Of a DNA stretch of 64,000 nucleotides, positions 1-8,277 are shown one piece after another. Within the stretch, counting starts at the first letter, position 1; each line of letters begins with the position of its first letter. The stretch covers positions 2,411,349 to 2,475,348 of the forward strand of contig NC_015520.1 of the NCBI RefSeq assembly GCF_000213255.1, read 5' to 3'. The position numbers and the translations under genes were made by a program. The notes under the pieces are model-generated. The model was not told where the DNA came from. It did not search any database and worked only from the letters and a program-made list of their open reading frames with translations. Source of the stretch: Mahella australiensis 50-1 BON (GTDB lineage: Bacteria > Bacillota > Clostridia > Mahellales > Mahellaceae).

Positions 1-1
1 T

Positions 2-2107
2 CAAAATTTGATAAAGGGAGTAACAAAGGAGCATTTTGAACCAGTATCTAAGCGTGAAGAAAAGGTGAAAATCACTTCCATCACAAGCAAGGATTCTATT
101 ACCTTTCAGTATAAAAAGCGTGATGAATCGACTAGAACATTTACTCTTAAAATTGGAGATTCACTATCTATCATTAATGAAGCTTTTGAGGGAATTGCGG
201 TTCATGCTATTGGCAAATCAACAGTTGAGTTTTCTAATGGTATTCAAAAGTCAACTGGTGAGGAATTGAATGTGGATATCTATATGACTTCTTATCAAGA
301 GCAGATGATGCGTCTTGCCCTTGAGCGCCATTTTGAAACAGAAAAAACAAACTTTTGCGGTCGCAATTTCAAGATCAAGACATTGGCATTATTCTTTATC
401 GATGATATATCATCATACCGACCAAACGAGGAAGGTAAAACCCCTTATCTATTACAAGCTTTTGAGAGATTGCTTAAGGAACGGATAGAATCGGTTCTAT
501 CTACCCTCGGTGAGCATGATACAGAATATCGGGCATATCTGGAAGCAAGTCTTGCAGATATTTCTGCTTGCCATGCAGGCTATTTTTCACAAGACAATAG
601 CGATTCGGATGAAGATATAGCAAAAGAAGTAGAAACCATCCTTCATGGGAAAAAGCAGCTTCTCTCTTTTAAGAATAAAGACGGTAGCTATAACACTTTA
701 CGTTTTCTATTTTCAAAATGGACACTTAAAGAGGGCTGGGATAATCCTAATGTATTTACGATAGCTAAACTGCGTTCTAGTGGAAGTGAAAACAGTAAAC
801 TGCAAGAGGTTGGGCGAGGTTTACGACTACCTGTAGATGAGAATGGTAATCGAATCTCCAATGAAGAATTCCAGCTTAATTATATTGTCGACTTCACAGA
901 GGCAGACTTTGCTAAACGATTAATAGACCAAATAAACGGAGAAATTTCACAAGCTTCTTCTATTAGCGAAGAAAGATTGGAACAAGTGGCTAAGAAACTC
1001 GGCATGACTTCAGATGAGCTTTTTGATGCGCTATATGATAAACATTACATAGACAGGCGATTAAATATAAAACCCGATACAAAGGACGCCTTCTTTGCAG
1101 AATATCCGGACTTTGCTACAGGATTGTCTTCAGGTAAGGTAAAAGACCGAAATGTAGCAAAAACAAAACCTGTAAAAATTCGTAAAGCTGTTTACAGTGA
1201 AATACGCGAATTATGGGAAGCAATCAATCAACGATACCTACTTTTCTATGATGATGATTTGGATGCTGATATGGCTAAGGTTGTTTTATCATTACTGGAA
1301 AAACCAGGTGTTTTTACAGACGTTGTCATGACTAGTTCCAGAGACATCGTTAAGAGCGATGGCTCACAGATGACGATTGTTTCAGATACAGGTGCTCAAT
1401 ATATAGTATCCAAACCTATTCCCTACAATGAATTTCTTAAGAGGATTACAAAAGCTACAAACATTCCAATTAAAGTATTGCATGAGGCATTGTGTGAGTA
1501 TGTAAAGAGGAATGGAACTATTAATCCAGAACATATTAATGAAAATTCTGTCAGCATGTTTATCCAACAGTTTCATGACTGGAGAAGCAATAATTTGCAA
1601 GGTCGATTCCATTATGCAAAAAGTAATACGCCTGTTGGTGCAACAGCACTCACCTATTCAGACGGTTCTCCACGTGAAGATATTGCACAGGGACGTATTG
1701 GTACAAAGATAGCTCCGGGAACTCCAAGTGAGAAGTATTTATATGATGCTTTCGCTTATGATTCACCGTTGGAACAAAAGAATATTATGTCGGACATCGA
1801 AGAAGTCATTGTATATGGAAAAATTCCACGTAGCAGCATTGCCATACCGACTATTACCGGTGGAATGTACAGTCCAGACTTCATGTATGTTGTAAGAAGG
1901 ACTTCTGGTGAGAAAGAGCTTAACATTGTAGTCGAAACAAAAGACGTTGAAAATAAATCCGACTTACGCGGTACAGAAAAAGTAAAAATTGATTGTGCTC
2001 GTATATTCTTTGATATGCTCTCGAAAGATGGATACACTATTTATTTCCGTGATCAGTTAAACAACAAACAGATGGCTCAGATTATTAAAGAAGTTTTGAC
2101 AGAGTGA
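2..2107 (+). CDS. Type III restriction enzyme, Res subunit (C-terminal part, cut by window edge)
   Basis: About 700 residues are visible and the reading frame is open to the window edge, so the N-terminal Walker motifs lie upstream. Helicase motif VI is visible as EVGRGLRLP, just after the LKEGWDNPNVF segment typical of Res subunits. Near the C-terminus SPDFMYV followed by VVETK fits the PD-(D/E)XK nuclease core of type III enzymes. Res subunits translocate along DNA using ATP and cut with a Mod methyltransferase partner, which would lie outside the window. The gene is followed after 21 bases by an OLD-family nuclease gene on the same strand, which suggests a defence segment. The base composition is more AT-rich than the regions to the right, consistent with transfer. 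Confidence 0.9.
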   Translation, partial: QNLIKGVTKEHFEPVSKREEKVKITSITSKDSITFQYKKRDESTRTFTLKIGDSLSIINEAFEGIAVHAIGKSTVEFSNGIQKSTGEELNVDIYMTSYQEQMMRLALERHFETEKTNFCGRNFKIKTLALFFIDDISSYRPNEEGKTPYLLQAFERLLKERIESVLSTLGEHDTEYRAYLEASLADISACHAGYFSQDNSDSDEDIAKEVETILHGKKQLLSFKNKDGSYNTLRFLFSKWTLKEGWDNPNVFTIAKLRSSGSENSKLQEVGRGLRLPVDENGNRISNEEFQLNYIVDFTEADFAKRLIDQINGEISQASSISEERLEQVAKKLGMTSDELFDALYDKHYIDRRLNIKPDTKDAFFAEYPDFATGLSSGKVKDRNVAKTKPVKIRKAVYSEIRELWEAINQRYLLFYDDDLDADMAKVVLSLLEKPGVFTDVVMTSSRDIVKSDGSQMTIVSDTGAQYIVSKPIPYNEFLKRITKATNIPIKVLHEALCEYVKRNGTINPEHINENSVSMFIQQFHDWRSNNLQGRFHYAKSNTPVGATALTYSDGSPREDIAQGRIGTKIAPGTPSEKYLYDAFAYDSPLEQKNIMSDIEEVIVYGKIPRSSIAIPTITGGMYSPDFMYVVRRTSGEKELNIVVETKDVENKSDLRGTEKVKIDCARIFFDMLSKDGYTIYFRDQLNNKQMAQIIKEVLTE

Positions 2108-2128
2108 TTTGCTTTAGGGGGTGAAGCG

Positions 2129-3748
2129 TTGAGGTTAGAAGCAATTTTAATTAAACATTATCGGTCGATAGAAAGAGTGGCTCTTAAACTTCCTCAAAAT
2201 AAGCCACTTGTCCTATTCGGACCGAATAACGCAGGAAAATCTAATATATTATCAGCTATAAATAGATTACTTGGTGAAAGATATCCAACTTATATTGAGA
2301 TGTTGGAAAGTGATTACTTTAAACGTAATCAAAGTGAATATCCTACCGCACATATTACTGCTAAATTTACTGAGCCTTTATTTTATGATAATAGAGGAAA
2401 TGGACATGACATTATAGCTGTAAGTTATGGTTATAATGGACAGGCTAATAATAATCTTTTGCACGATGGCAGTGGAAATAAAATATATCCCACAAACGAA
2501 CAGCGTTCCGCTTGTCAATCTTACTTGATTGATGCTGAAAGAAATATCCAGAGTGCTTTTAATTATAGTAGTAGCTACTCTTTGTTAAGCAAGTTTTCAA
2601 AGAAAATACATGAAGCCTTAAGTACAGAACACAAGGATGAATTATCACAAGCCTTTAATCAAATTACAGCATCCTTTGAACAGACTGATGAATTCTCTGG
2701 TTTTTTTAATCGATTTTCTGAGGCACTAAAGGGGGCAGTAAAAGGTTTTGTTCATTCATTGGCTGTGGATTTTTCAGCCTATGATCCAAACAATTATGCA
2801 AAGTCACTTCGGATCTATGCAAAAGAGGGAGATAATATTCGTGGATTTGAAGAATTCGGCACTGGTGAACAACAAGTCTTATTAATGGCTTTTGTTAAAG
2901 CATATATGGAAGTATTCACTGGTGAAAATTTTGTGTTGATTATTGAAGAACCAGAAGCTCATCTCCATCCCTTAGCTCAAAGATGGTTAAAAGAATATGT
3001 TGTCGATATGTGTTCCAGTGGTATTCAAGTAATCATTTCAACGCACTCATCAGAATTCATTGATGCGGAATATTTGGACGGACTTGTGCGAGTACATAAA
3101 GAGGGTGGGGTTACTAAAGCAATACAACTATCTGCTCAACAACTTTGCGATTTTTGTATAGGGTCAGGTGTTCCAGAGAATTGTGTGTCACCAGAAAACA
3201 TAGTTGATTTTTACTCAACAAAACTATTTTCAGACCAGTTAAAAGGAATGTTTGCAGAAACAATCATTTTAGTTGAGGGAGCTACTGAATATTTTGCTCT
3301 GCCAGTGTATTTAAAACGTAGTGGGTATTCTTTAGCTGAACATGGAACTGAAATTGTTAATTGTCGCGGTAAGGACGCAATCCCCTTGTACTGGAGGTTA
3401 TTTAAAGCATACGGTTACAATTGTTATGCCATATTTGATTGTGACAAGAATGCATCAAAGACTAGGGATGTGTTTAATGGCATCTTTTGCGAAGAAGAAT
3501 GGGATACAGAAACTGAAAATTGTATCGTTCGAGCCGATTATGCATACTTCGGTAAAGACTTTGAATCCTATTTGCGTACAGCAATAGATGATTATACTTC
3601 AATGGAACAAAATATTTCTGAAAAATATCATATTTCTTCAAAGCCAGGAAAAGCTAAAGCTATTGCACAACATATAGAGGAAATTCCTCATTTTATTAAG
3701 GATATTGCAGATAAACTATTGATTATAGAATTATTGGGACAAAATTAG
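2129..3748 (+). CDS. OLD-family ATP-dependent endonuclease (AAA ATPase plus TOPRIM)
   Basis: The 539-aa protein has Walker A GPNNAGKSN near residues 31-39, an ABC-type signature-like FGTGEQQ near 243, Walker B LIIEEPEAHLHP near 271 and STHSSEF near 306. A C-terminal TOPRIM domain follows, with ILVEGATEY near 377 and FDCDKN near 438. This order matches class 1 OLD proteins and the GajA subunit of Gabija defence systems. The start is TTG at 2129, preceded by a strong AGGGGG site. No GajB-type UvrD helicase follows; the gene ends at a strong terminator. It probably nicks or cuts DNA in phage defence. The exact system is unresolved: solitary OLD nuclease, accessory of the upstream type III system, or part of a larger island. 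Confidence 0.88.
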   Translation: MRLEAILIKHYRSIERVALKLPQNKPLVLFGPNNAGKSNILSAINRLLGERYPTYIEMLESDYFKRNQSEYPTAHITAKFTEPLFYDNRGNGHDIIAVSYGYNGQANNNLLHDGSGNKIYPTNEQRSACQSYLIDAERNIQSAFNYSSSYSLLSKFSKKIHEALSTEHKDELSQAFNQITASFEQTDEFSGFFNRFSEALKGAVKGFVHSLAVDFSAYDPNNYAKSLRIYAKEGDNIRGFEEFGTGEQQVLLMAFVKAYMEVFTGENFVLIIEEPEAHLHPLAQRWLKEYVVDMCSSGIQVIISTHSSEFIDAEYLDGLVRVHKEGGVTKAIQLSAQQLCDFCIGSGVPENCVSPENIVDFYSTKLFSDQLKGMFAETIILVEGATEYFALPVYLKRSGYSLAEHGTEIVNCRGKDAIPLYWRLFKAYGYNCYAIFDCDKNASKTRDVFNGIFCEEEWDTETENCIVRADYAYFGKDFESYLRTAIDDYTSMEQNISEKYHISSKPGKAKAIAQHIEEIPHFIKDIADKLLIIELLGQN

Positions 3749-3756
3749 CTGAGTAT

Positions 3757-3802
3757 TAAAAAGACCACACAGGAGTATATAAACTCTTATGTGGTCTTTT
3801 TT
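3757..3802 (+). terminator. Rho-independent terminator after the OLD nuclease gene
   Basis: AAAGACCACA pairs with TGTGGTCTTT, with an inner GAGT/ACTC stem and a run of T after the hairpin. It lies 9 bases past the stop codon and closes the defence segment. Confidence 0.85.
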
Positions 3803-3942
3803 GCCCCGCTTGAAGCTGTTCATTTAAGTTTTTCTTCAATCCCTATGTGAACGCTTCTTTTGTACATTTTTTATTTTATACGATAGTCTCCCGTACAAAT
3901 ATACAGGATTTTCATTTTCTACCATGCGCAAGGCGCAATAAC

Positions 3943-3974
3943 AGGCCGGCGGTGAAATAAATAACCGCCAGCCT
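3943..3974 (-). terminator. Hairpin downstream of the small minus-strand gene
   Basis: AGGC-GGCGGT pairs with ACCGCC-GCCT around a 10-base AT loop, 20 bases past the stop of the gene at 3994-4314. There is no clear T-run on the minus strand, so it may stabilise the 3-prime end as much as terminate. The stretch 3803-3942 shows nothing else I can call. Confidence 0.5.
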
Positions 3975-3993
3975 AAAACATGAGATAAACTAC

Positions 3994-4314
3994 TTAATCC
4001 ATTTTTTCGACTCTTATAGTAGCATCTTTTGGCAATGCCAGTCCTGCGGCTACTTCAATAGCTTTTAAAATACCTGTGTAAACCGGACAACTGGGATGCG
4101 GCACATATTTGGATAAAACCTGATATGTCGTCGATTGATCCGGTTTTACGAATATCTCTTTGTAAGCATCCACTTCCGTGAGCTCTTTCGCAGCCTGCTG
4201 TATGCTTGAGCAACCTGTTGAGATGTGCAGTTTAACGTGCTGCATATCATCCGATTCAGCCTTAACTATAATCGGAAAGCTGCAAATACCCGGGTCTATT
4301 GTGATCTTATACAT
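3994..4314 (-). CDS. Small conserved-type hypothetical protein with three cysteines
   Basis: The 106-aa product starts MYKITIDPGICSF. This start is chosen because AAGGAGAA lies at the right distance upstream; the open frame extends 15 codons further but without a site. Cysteines occur in GICSF, STGCSS and PSCPV, so metal or cluster binding is conceivable. No signal peptide or membrane segment is visible. The composition (VKAESDDMQHVKLHISTGC) recalls small proteins found near cofactor or selenium genes, but I do not recognise a family with confidence. It lies downstream of the carrier gene on the same strand, separated by a hairpin. Confidence 0.7.
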   Translation of the reverse strand: MYKITIDPGICSFPIIVKAESDDMQHVKLHISTGCSSIQQAAKELTEVDAYKEIFVKPDQSTTYQVLSKYVPHPSCPVYTGILKAIEVAAGLALPKDATIRVEKMD

Positions 4315-4345
4315 ATTTCTCTTCTCCTTCAAATTTAATATAATA

Positions 4346-4363
4346 ACGCTTGTGCGCAAGCGT
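4346..4363 (-). terminator. Hairpin between the carrier gene and the small gene
   Basis: ACGCTTG-TGCG-CAAGCGT is a perfect 7-bp stem. Read on the minus strand it is followed by an AT-rich stretch (TATTATATTAAATTTG). It sits 8 bases past the carrier stop codon and could terminate or attenuate before the small gene. Confidence 0.5.
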
Positions 4364-4371
4364 ATATAAAC

Positions 4372-5310
4372 TTACGCCATAAAAACCATATAAAGCGGTA
4401 TAGCTATCATGCTGATTATGGTAGTCAACGTAACAACAGCAGCGGCATATTGATAATCAGCATCATATGATTTGCATAGTATAGGCGTCTGCCCCATAGC
4501 CGGCATGGCCGCCATTATAACAAATACCTTTCTCATCAAATCCGGCATAGGCAGAAAATACGACAACAAAAGCGTGATAATAGGTGTAATAATAAATCTC
4601 CCTGCCATAAGCATTATGATATCCGCATCTATCTTTACGCCCTTTATGCCCGTAGTAGCTATAACGATGCCTATAAAAAGCATGGCCATAGGCGTTGTAA
4701 GATTGCCTATATATCTGCAAGTATCCATAATGAAGGGTGGTAATTGCACGTCCAACAAAACCAAAATCACCGCCAGAATAAAGGCGATCAGCGGCGGAGA
4801 GAATATGCGTTTTATAGTATTTATATTGAAAATGGACGTCTTAGTTTGTTGCCCATCACAGCTAATCCCATATACGCCTATGGTCCAAAATATAGTCGTA
4901 TTGGCTATATAATATAGCAGCACATACGGTGTGCTTTGTTCTCCAAAAAGCGCTAAACATATAGGCAAGCCGACAAAAATCGTATTTGATAAGGCAAACA
5001 TGGACTGAAATGCCCCCCGCCTCTGTTCCTTTATCTTGAAAACGACAGAAATCCCCATGCTTAGCAGATATGCAGCAGCTATAGAAGCAAAAGGCACTAT
5101 CAGCCCCGGTCCTGCCTCTATAAGCTTATCCTTTGTATAAGTGCTCATGATATTGTAGATCATATAAGGCGGTAAAGCCACCGAGGTAACCAGCTTAGAG
5201 AATAGATTCGAAGTATCTGTATTAAACCAGCCTTTGCGCGTTAGCACATAACCGACAGCTATCATTATAATTATAGGTAGTATGCTTTGTATAGAATCTA
5301 GTATTAACAA
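4372..5310 (-). CDS. AEC-family permease (auxin efflux carrier type)
   Basis: This 312-aa membrane protein has about ten hydrophobic segments, with the N-terminal half (SILPIIIMIAVGYVL, NTDTSNLFSKLV) and the C-terminal MPAMGQTPILC segment typical of the AEC family. Bacterial members export or take up small carboxylates such as malate; the substrate here is unknown. The start is TTG at 5310 with GAGG upstream, only 14 bases after the stop of the CapA-like gene, so the two are probably co-transcribed. Confidence 0.85.
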   Translation of the reverse strand: MLILDSIQSILPIIIMIAVGYVLTRKGWFNTDTSNLFSKLVTSVALPPYMIYNIMSTYTKDKLIEAGPGLIVPFASIAAAYLLSMGISVVFKIKEQRRGAFQSMFALSNTIFVGLPICLALFGEQSTPYVLLYYIANTTIFWTIGVYGISCDGQQTKTSIFNINTIKRIFSPPLIAFILAVILVLLDVQLPPFIMDTCRYIGNLTTPMAMLFIGIVIATTGIKGVKIDADIIMLMAGRFIITPIITLLLSYFLPMPDLMRKVFVIMAAMPAMGQTPILCKSYDADYQYAAAVVTLTTIISMIAIPLYMVFMA

Positions 5311-5324
5311 GTCGACATCCTCTT

Positions 5325-6491
5325 CTATTGTTTATCAATATCGAATATAACGCTATCCTCGGTTATCTCAGTCTTAGTTCCCATATCCTGTGATAATTCA
5401 GCAATCTTATTCAATATCTCATCCTTTTTTGAGCCGGAGGCTATAACAGGATGACCTTTCTCTTGCATATAGATAGGATATGCCTTAGCTGCTGTCCATT
5501 TATCATTGGTAAAGTCCATCTCCAGTATCATGGATTGTTTATTATTCTCCTTCAATTGATCGAATATGAAATTGCCCAAACTATAAACTATAGGCTTGCC
5601 GTTATATATTTCCACCCCCTGCAGTACATGCGGATGGTGCCCCAATATAGCATCTGCCCCGGCATCTATAATGCTGTGGGCCATTTCCTTTTGTTGAGAT
5701 GTAGTGTCATTGCTGTCCTCTACACCCCAATGCAAAGATACGATTACTATGTCAACCTGTGGTCTTACCGCTCTTACATCCTCCAGTATCATATCAATGT
5801 CAGTAGGCGCAACTCCGGGCTTATCATCGGCAGCGGCAAATACCTTTTTATATGCATTGCTGAAGTATATATCGGCCATGTCGCTATAAGCTAAAAATGC
5901 CACTCTTAAGCCGTTCTTTTCTATAACGGCAGGACTTCTGGCTTCTCCTATATTTTTGCCGGCCCCTACCCTGTATATATCCGCTTCATCCAACAAGCGC
6001 AATGTATCCAGCAATGCCGGATCATCGTAATCCAATATATGGTTATTCGCCAGCGACACTATATCTATGCCGGCATATTTTAAGCCATCCAGCACAATTG
6101 GATCGGTGCGAAATGTTATGCCTTTTCCAGGTAGTTTTTTGCCCGTCGTAGATATGGGGCTTTCCATATTGGCAAATGCTATATCGCCGGCTGTGAATTT
6201 ATCCTTCACATCTTCAAACGGGTATTTATAGCCATGCTCTGCCATCCGTATACCGGCGGCCCTGTTGGCTGACAGCATTATATCCCCTGCCGCAACAAGT
6301 TTCAGGTCCTTATCCGGAGGAGGAGGCGGCAAAGGTTCTGGCTTAGGTTGAACGGGCTGCTGTTCAGGTTGCGGCTGCGGTTCGGATTGAGCTTCGGGTT
6401 GCCGTGGCGTCGGAGACAGCCACGAACAGCCGGCTGTTATTATAATCATGCTGACGGTCAATACTATACAAAGTATATATTTAAGCGGCAT
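5325..6491 (-). CDS. CapA-family metallophosphatase-like lipoprotein
   Basis: The 388-aa protein begins with a lipoprotein signal peptide ending in ITAGC, followed by a Pro/Gln/Glu-rich linker (about residues 28-60). The PGA_cap domain follows: AAGDIMLS, FANMESPIS, SLANNHILDY, VSLHWGVE, and GHHPHVLQGVEIY with YSLGNFIFDQ. These supply the Asp, Asn and His ligands of the calcineurin-like metallophosphatase fold. CapA proteins act in poly-gamma-glutamate or capsule synthesis, but many members have no known substrate and no capBC genes are nearby. The start is ATG with AAGGAG upstream. It leads a two-gene unit with the AEC carrier. Confidence 0.88.
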   Translation of the reverse strand: MPLKYILCIVLTVSMIIITAGCSWLSPTPRQPEAQSEPQPQPEQQPVQPKPEPLPPPPPDKDLKLVAAGDIMLSANRAAGIRMAEHGYKYPFEDVKDKFTAGDIAFANMESPISTTGKKLPGKGITFRTDPIVLDGLKYAGIDIVSLANNHILDYDDPALLDTLRLLDEADIYRVGAGKNIGEARSPAVIEKNGLRVAFLAYSDMADIYFSNAYKKVFAAADDKPGVAPTDIDMILEDVRAVRPQVDIVIVSLHWGVEDSNDTTSQQKEMAHSIIDAGADAILGHHPHVLQGVEIYNGKPIVYSLGNFIFDQLKENNKQSMILEMDFTNDKWTAAKAYPIYMQEKGHPVIASGSKKDEILNKIAELSQDMGTKTEITEDSVIFDIDKQ

Positions 6492-6599
6492 ATTATTCTC
6501 CTTGCAATCGTTCTGCTATTATTATACCGCATAATTACACTAAGTCCAACAGCTTGTCCATATTTTCGGCTTGTTTATACTCCGTCCAGTGTATGCCAT

Positions 6600-6629
6600 A
6601 GGCTCTGTATGACCAAGCATACAGAGCCT
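6600..6629 (-). terminator. Hairpin after the SPOCS-LysM gene
   Basis: AGGCTCTGTATG pairs with CATACAGAGCCT around a 6-base loop, 5 bases past the stop codon at 6635. The stem is strong but there is no T-run on the minus strand. The interval 6492-6599 holds nothing else visible. Confidence 0.6.
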
Positions 6630-6634
6630 GTAAT

Positions 6635-8194
6635 CTAAACTGCTATATTATTATATATGATGAGCTTGCTGCCTGCAGTCACATCGGTTTCATCATCCAA
6701 TTCATTAAGCGCCCTCAGTCTCTCAATAGTGGTGCTGTAGCGTTTGGCTACAGACCACAGCGTATCGCCTGGTTGTGCGAAGTAAATTATTATTCCGGTA
6801 GGCTTCTCCGGCGGTTCCTCCGAAACCTGTGCATCCACTATAACCCTTACCGGCGTTGAGCCCCATATAGCTGCGTCCAGAACAATCTGGCCATTTATCT
6901 CCACCGAATCGGCAGATATAAGGCTGTAAGTCATGTTTTTCACCAATGTATCTAGTTTTATAACGCTGTCAGATTTTATGCCGTCCATACTCATAGACGC
7001 CTTAAACGGTATCTCCTGAGTAAAACTATGCACAAGTTGTTGGGAATAAGCCGCAGAATACAGGCCTTCAACTTTAACGAATCCTTCTAAATTTATATTG
7101 CCGTCCTCTACGCTGCATTCAGATATCAATGCATCGCCTTTGACGGCATAAAGCTTATCTACCTCGGGACCCGCTGATATGGCCGCAATTCCCTTAAATG
7201 AGACTTCAGATCGTCCAGAGCCCAGATATTCCATCGGCTTTATCTCTTTCGTCTCAGTCTTGAGAGCCGCGGTTACAGCATACATGTCACTTATAAATTC
7301 CATCTCGTCTTTTTCAAAGAGCGATACTTTTAAGTCCAACATGGTTTCCAGATTTATAATGCGCATTTCCCCCAGCGGATTCTCTTTTATATCCACCGAT
7401 ATATCGCTTACTTCCGCTTTGGGCAGACAGTCTAGACCTACATATGCTCCAGGCACATCTATTGTATGCTCGAATTCAATGTCATCCTCTATATTTTCTA
7501 TCAGATCATCCTGTTCTTCTGTAACATACAGAGCGAATATATGCAAAATGCCATTAATGTTTACCCTGTTATCCAGCACAGTAAAGTCACTTATCAAGGG
7601 CTTTATATTATAATATATCAGTTCCTTTATAGAAGGCTTATCATCCGGAAGCTCCACGCCCTGGCGAAGCAAAACCTGCGACGAACCGCTGCCTACCACT
7701 TTTGTCAAGGATATACCCTGCCTTTGGACTTCTATATCGCTAAGGCCACTTACATCCGAAGCAATATCCAATTGGATTTCGTCTATAATATTGGCGTCAA
7801 TGGCCACTATGGCTTTCACATCCAATTTACGGCCATTTAGCAAAGTATAATCGATATACTGAAGCCTAACGTTCAAATCACAGCTTGCCTTTGGCTTAGC
7901 GCCGAGTACATCCATATATTGGTTGAACGATATGCTCCCCTCCATATTTTGCGGTAATCCGTCTTCTCCCTCGGGCACATATATTATATCGAAATCTATA
8001 GCCCCTTCGATCATCACCTTATCCTGGATAACTTCGCTGCTGCTTATGTTTACCGTTCCGTCTATCCATAGCACCCTCGCTATGTCCGGTCTCATATCGG
8101 ATACTATTATATCCCCTTCTACCACCGATTCGGTCGATGCTGTAGCTATTAACTGACCTGTTTTTATAGTACTGCGCAAAAATTCCAGCGGCAT
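6635..8194 (-). CDS. SPOCS (DUF3794) and LysM domain protein, probably spore envelope
   Basis: The 519-aa protein contains repeated DUF3794/SPOCS modules over most of its length (phrases such as DMRPDIARVLWIDGTV and VKVEGLYSAAYS). A single LysM domain closes the C-terminus (IIYFAQPGDTLWSVAKRYSTTIERLRALNELD, here broken for length: PGDTLWSVAKRY). LysM binds peptidoglycan and SPOCS modules occur in spore-associated proteins of Clostridia, so a spore coat or cortex role is likely. The start MPLEFLRS at 8194 has GGAGGAGA upstream; the frame extends 7 codons further without a site. It supports a spore-forming Firmicute host. Confidence 0.88.
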   Translation of the reverse strand: MPLEFLRSTIKTGQLIATASTESVVEGDIIVSDMRPDIARVLWIDGTVNISSSEVIQDKVMIEGAIDFDIIYVPEGEDGLPQNMEGSISFNQYMDVLGAKPKASCDLNVRLQYIDYTLLNGRKLDVKAIVAIDANIIDEIQLDIASDVSGLSDIEVQRQGISLTKVVGSGSSQVLLRQGVELPDDKPSIKELIYYNIKPLISDFTVLDNRVNINGILHIFALYVTEEQDDLIENIEDDIEFEHTIDVPGAYVGLDCLPKAEVSDISVDIKENPLGEMRIINLETMLDLKVSLFEKDEMEFISDMYAVTAALKTETKEIKPMEYLGSGRSEVSFKGIAAISAGPEVDKLYAVKGDALISECSVEDGNINLEGFVKVEGLYSAAYSQQLVHSFTQEIPFKASMSMDGIKSDSVIKLDTLVKNMTYSLISADSVEINGQIVLDAAIWGSTPVRVIVDAQVSEEPPEKPTGIIIYFAQPGDTLWSVAKRYSTTIERLRALNELDDETDVTAGSKLIIYNNIAV

Positions 8195-8277
8195 ATTATT
8201 TCTCCTCCAATCCACATTTTCCTATTAATATAGATATAACATCCTGTCCTAGAATATGTTAGATTGGAGAAATTTTT

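Noticed and set aside
2129-3748. Full Gabija system
   Set aside because: The ATPase/TOPRIM protein resembles GajA, but no GajB helicase follows before the terminator.
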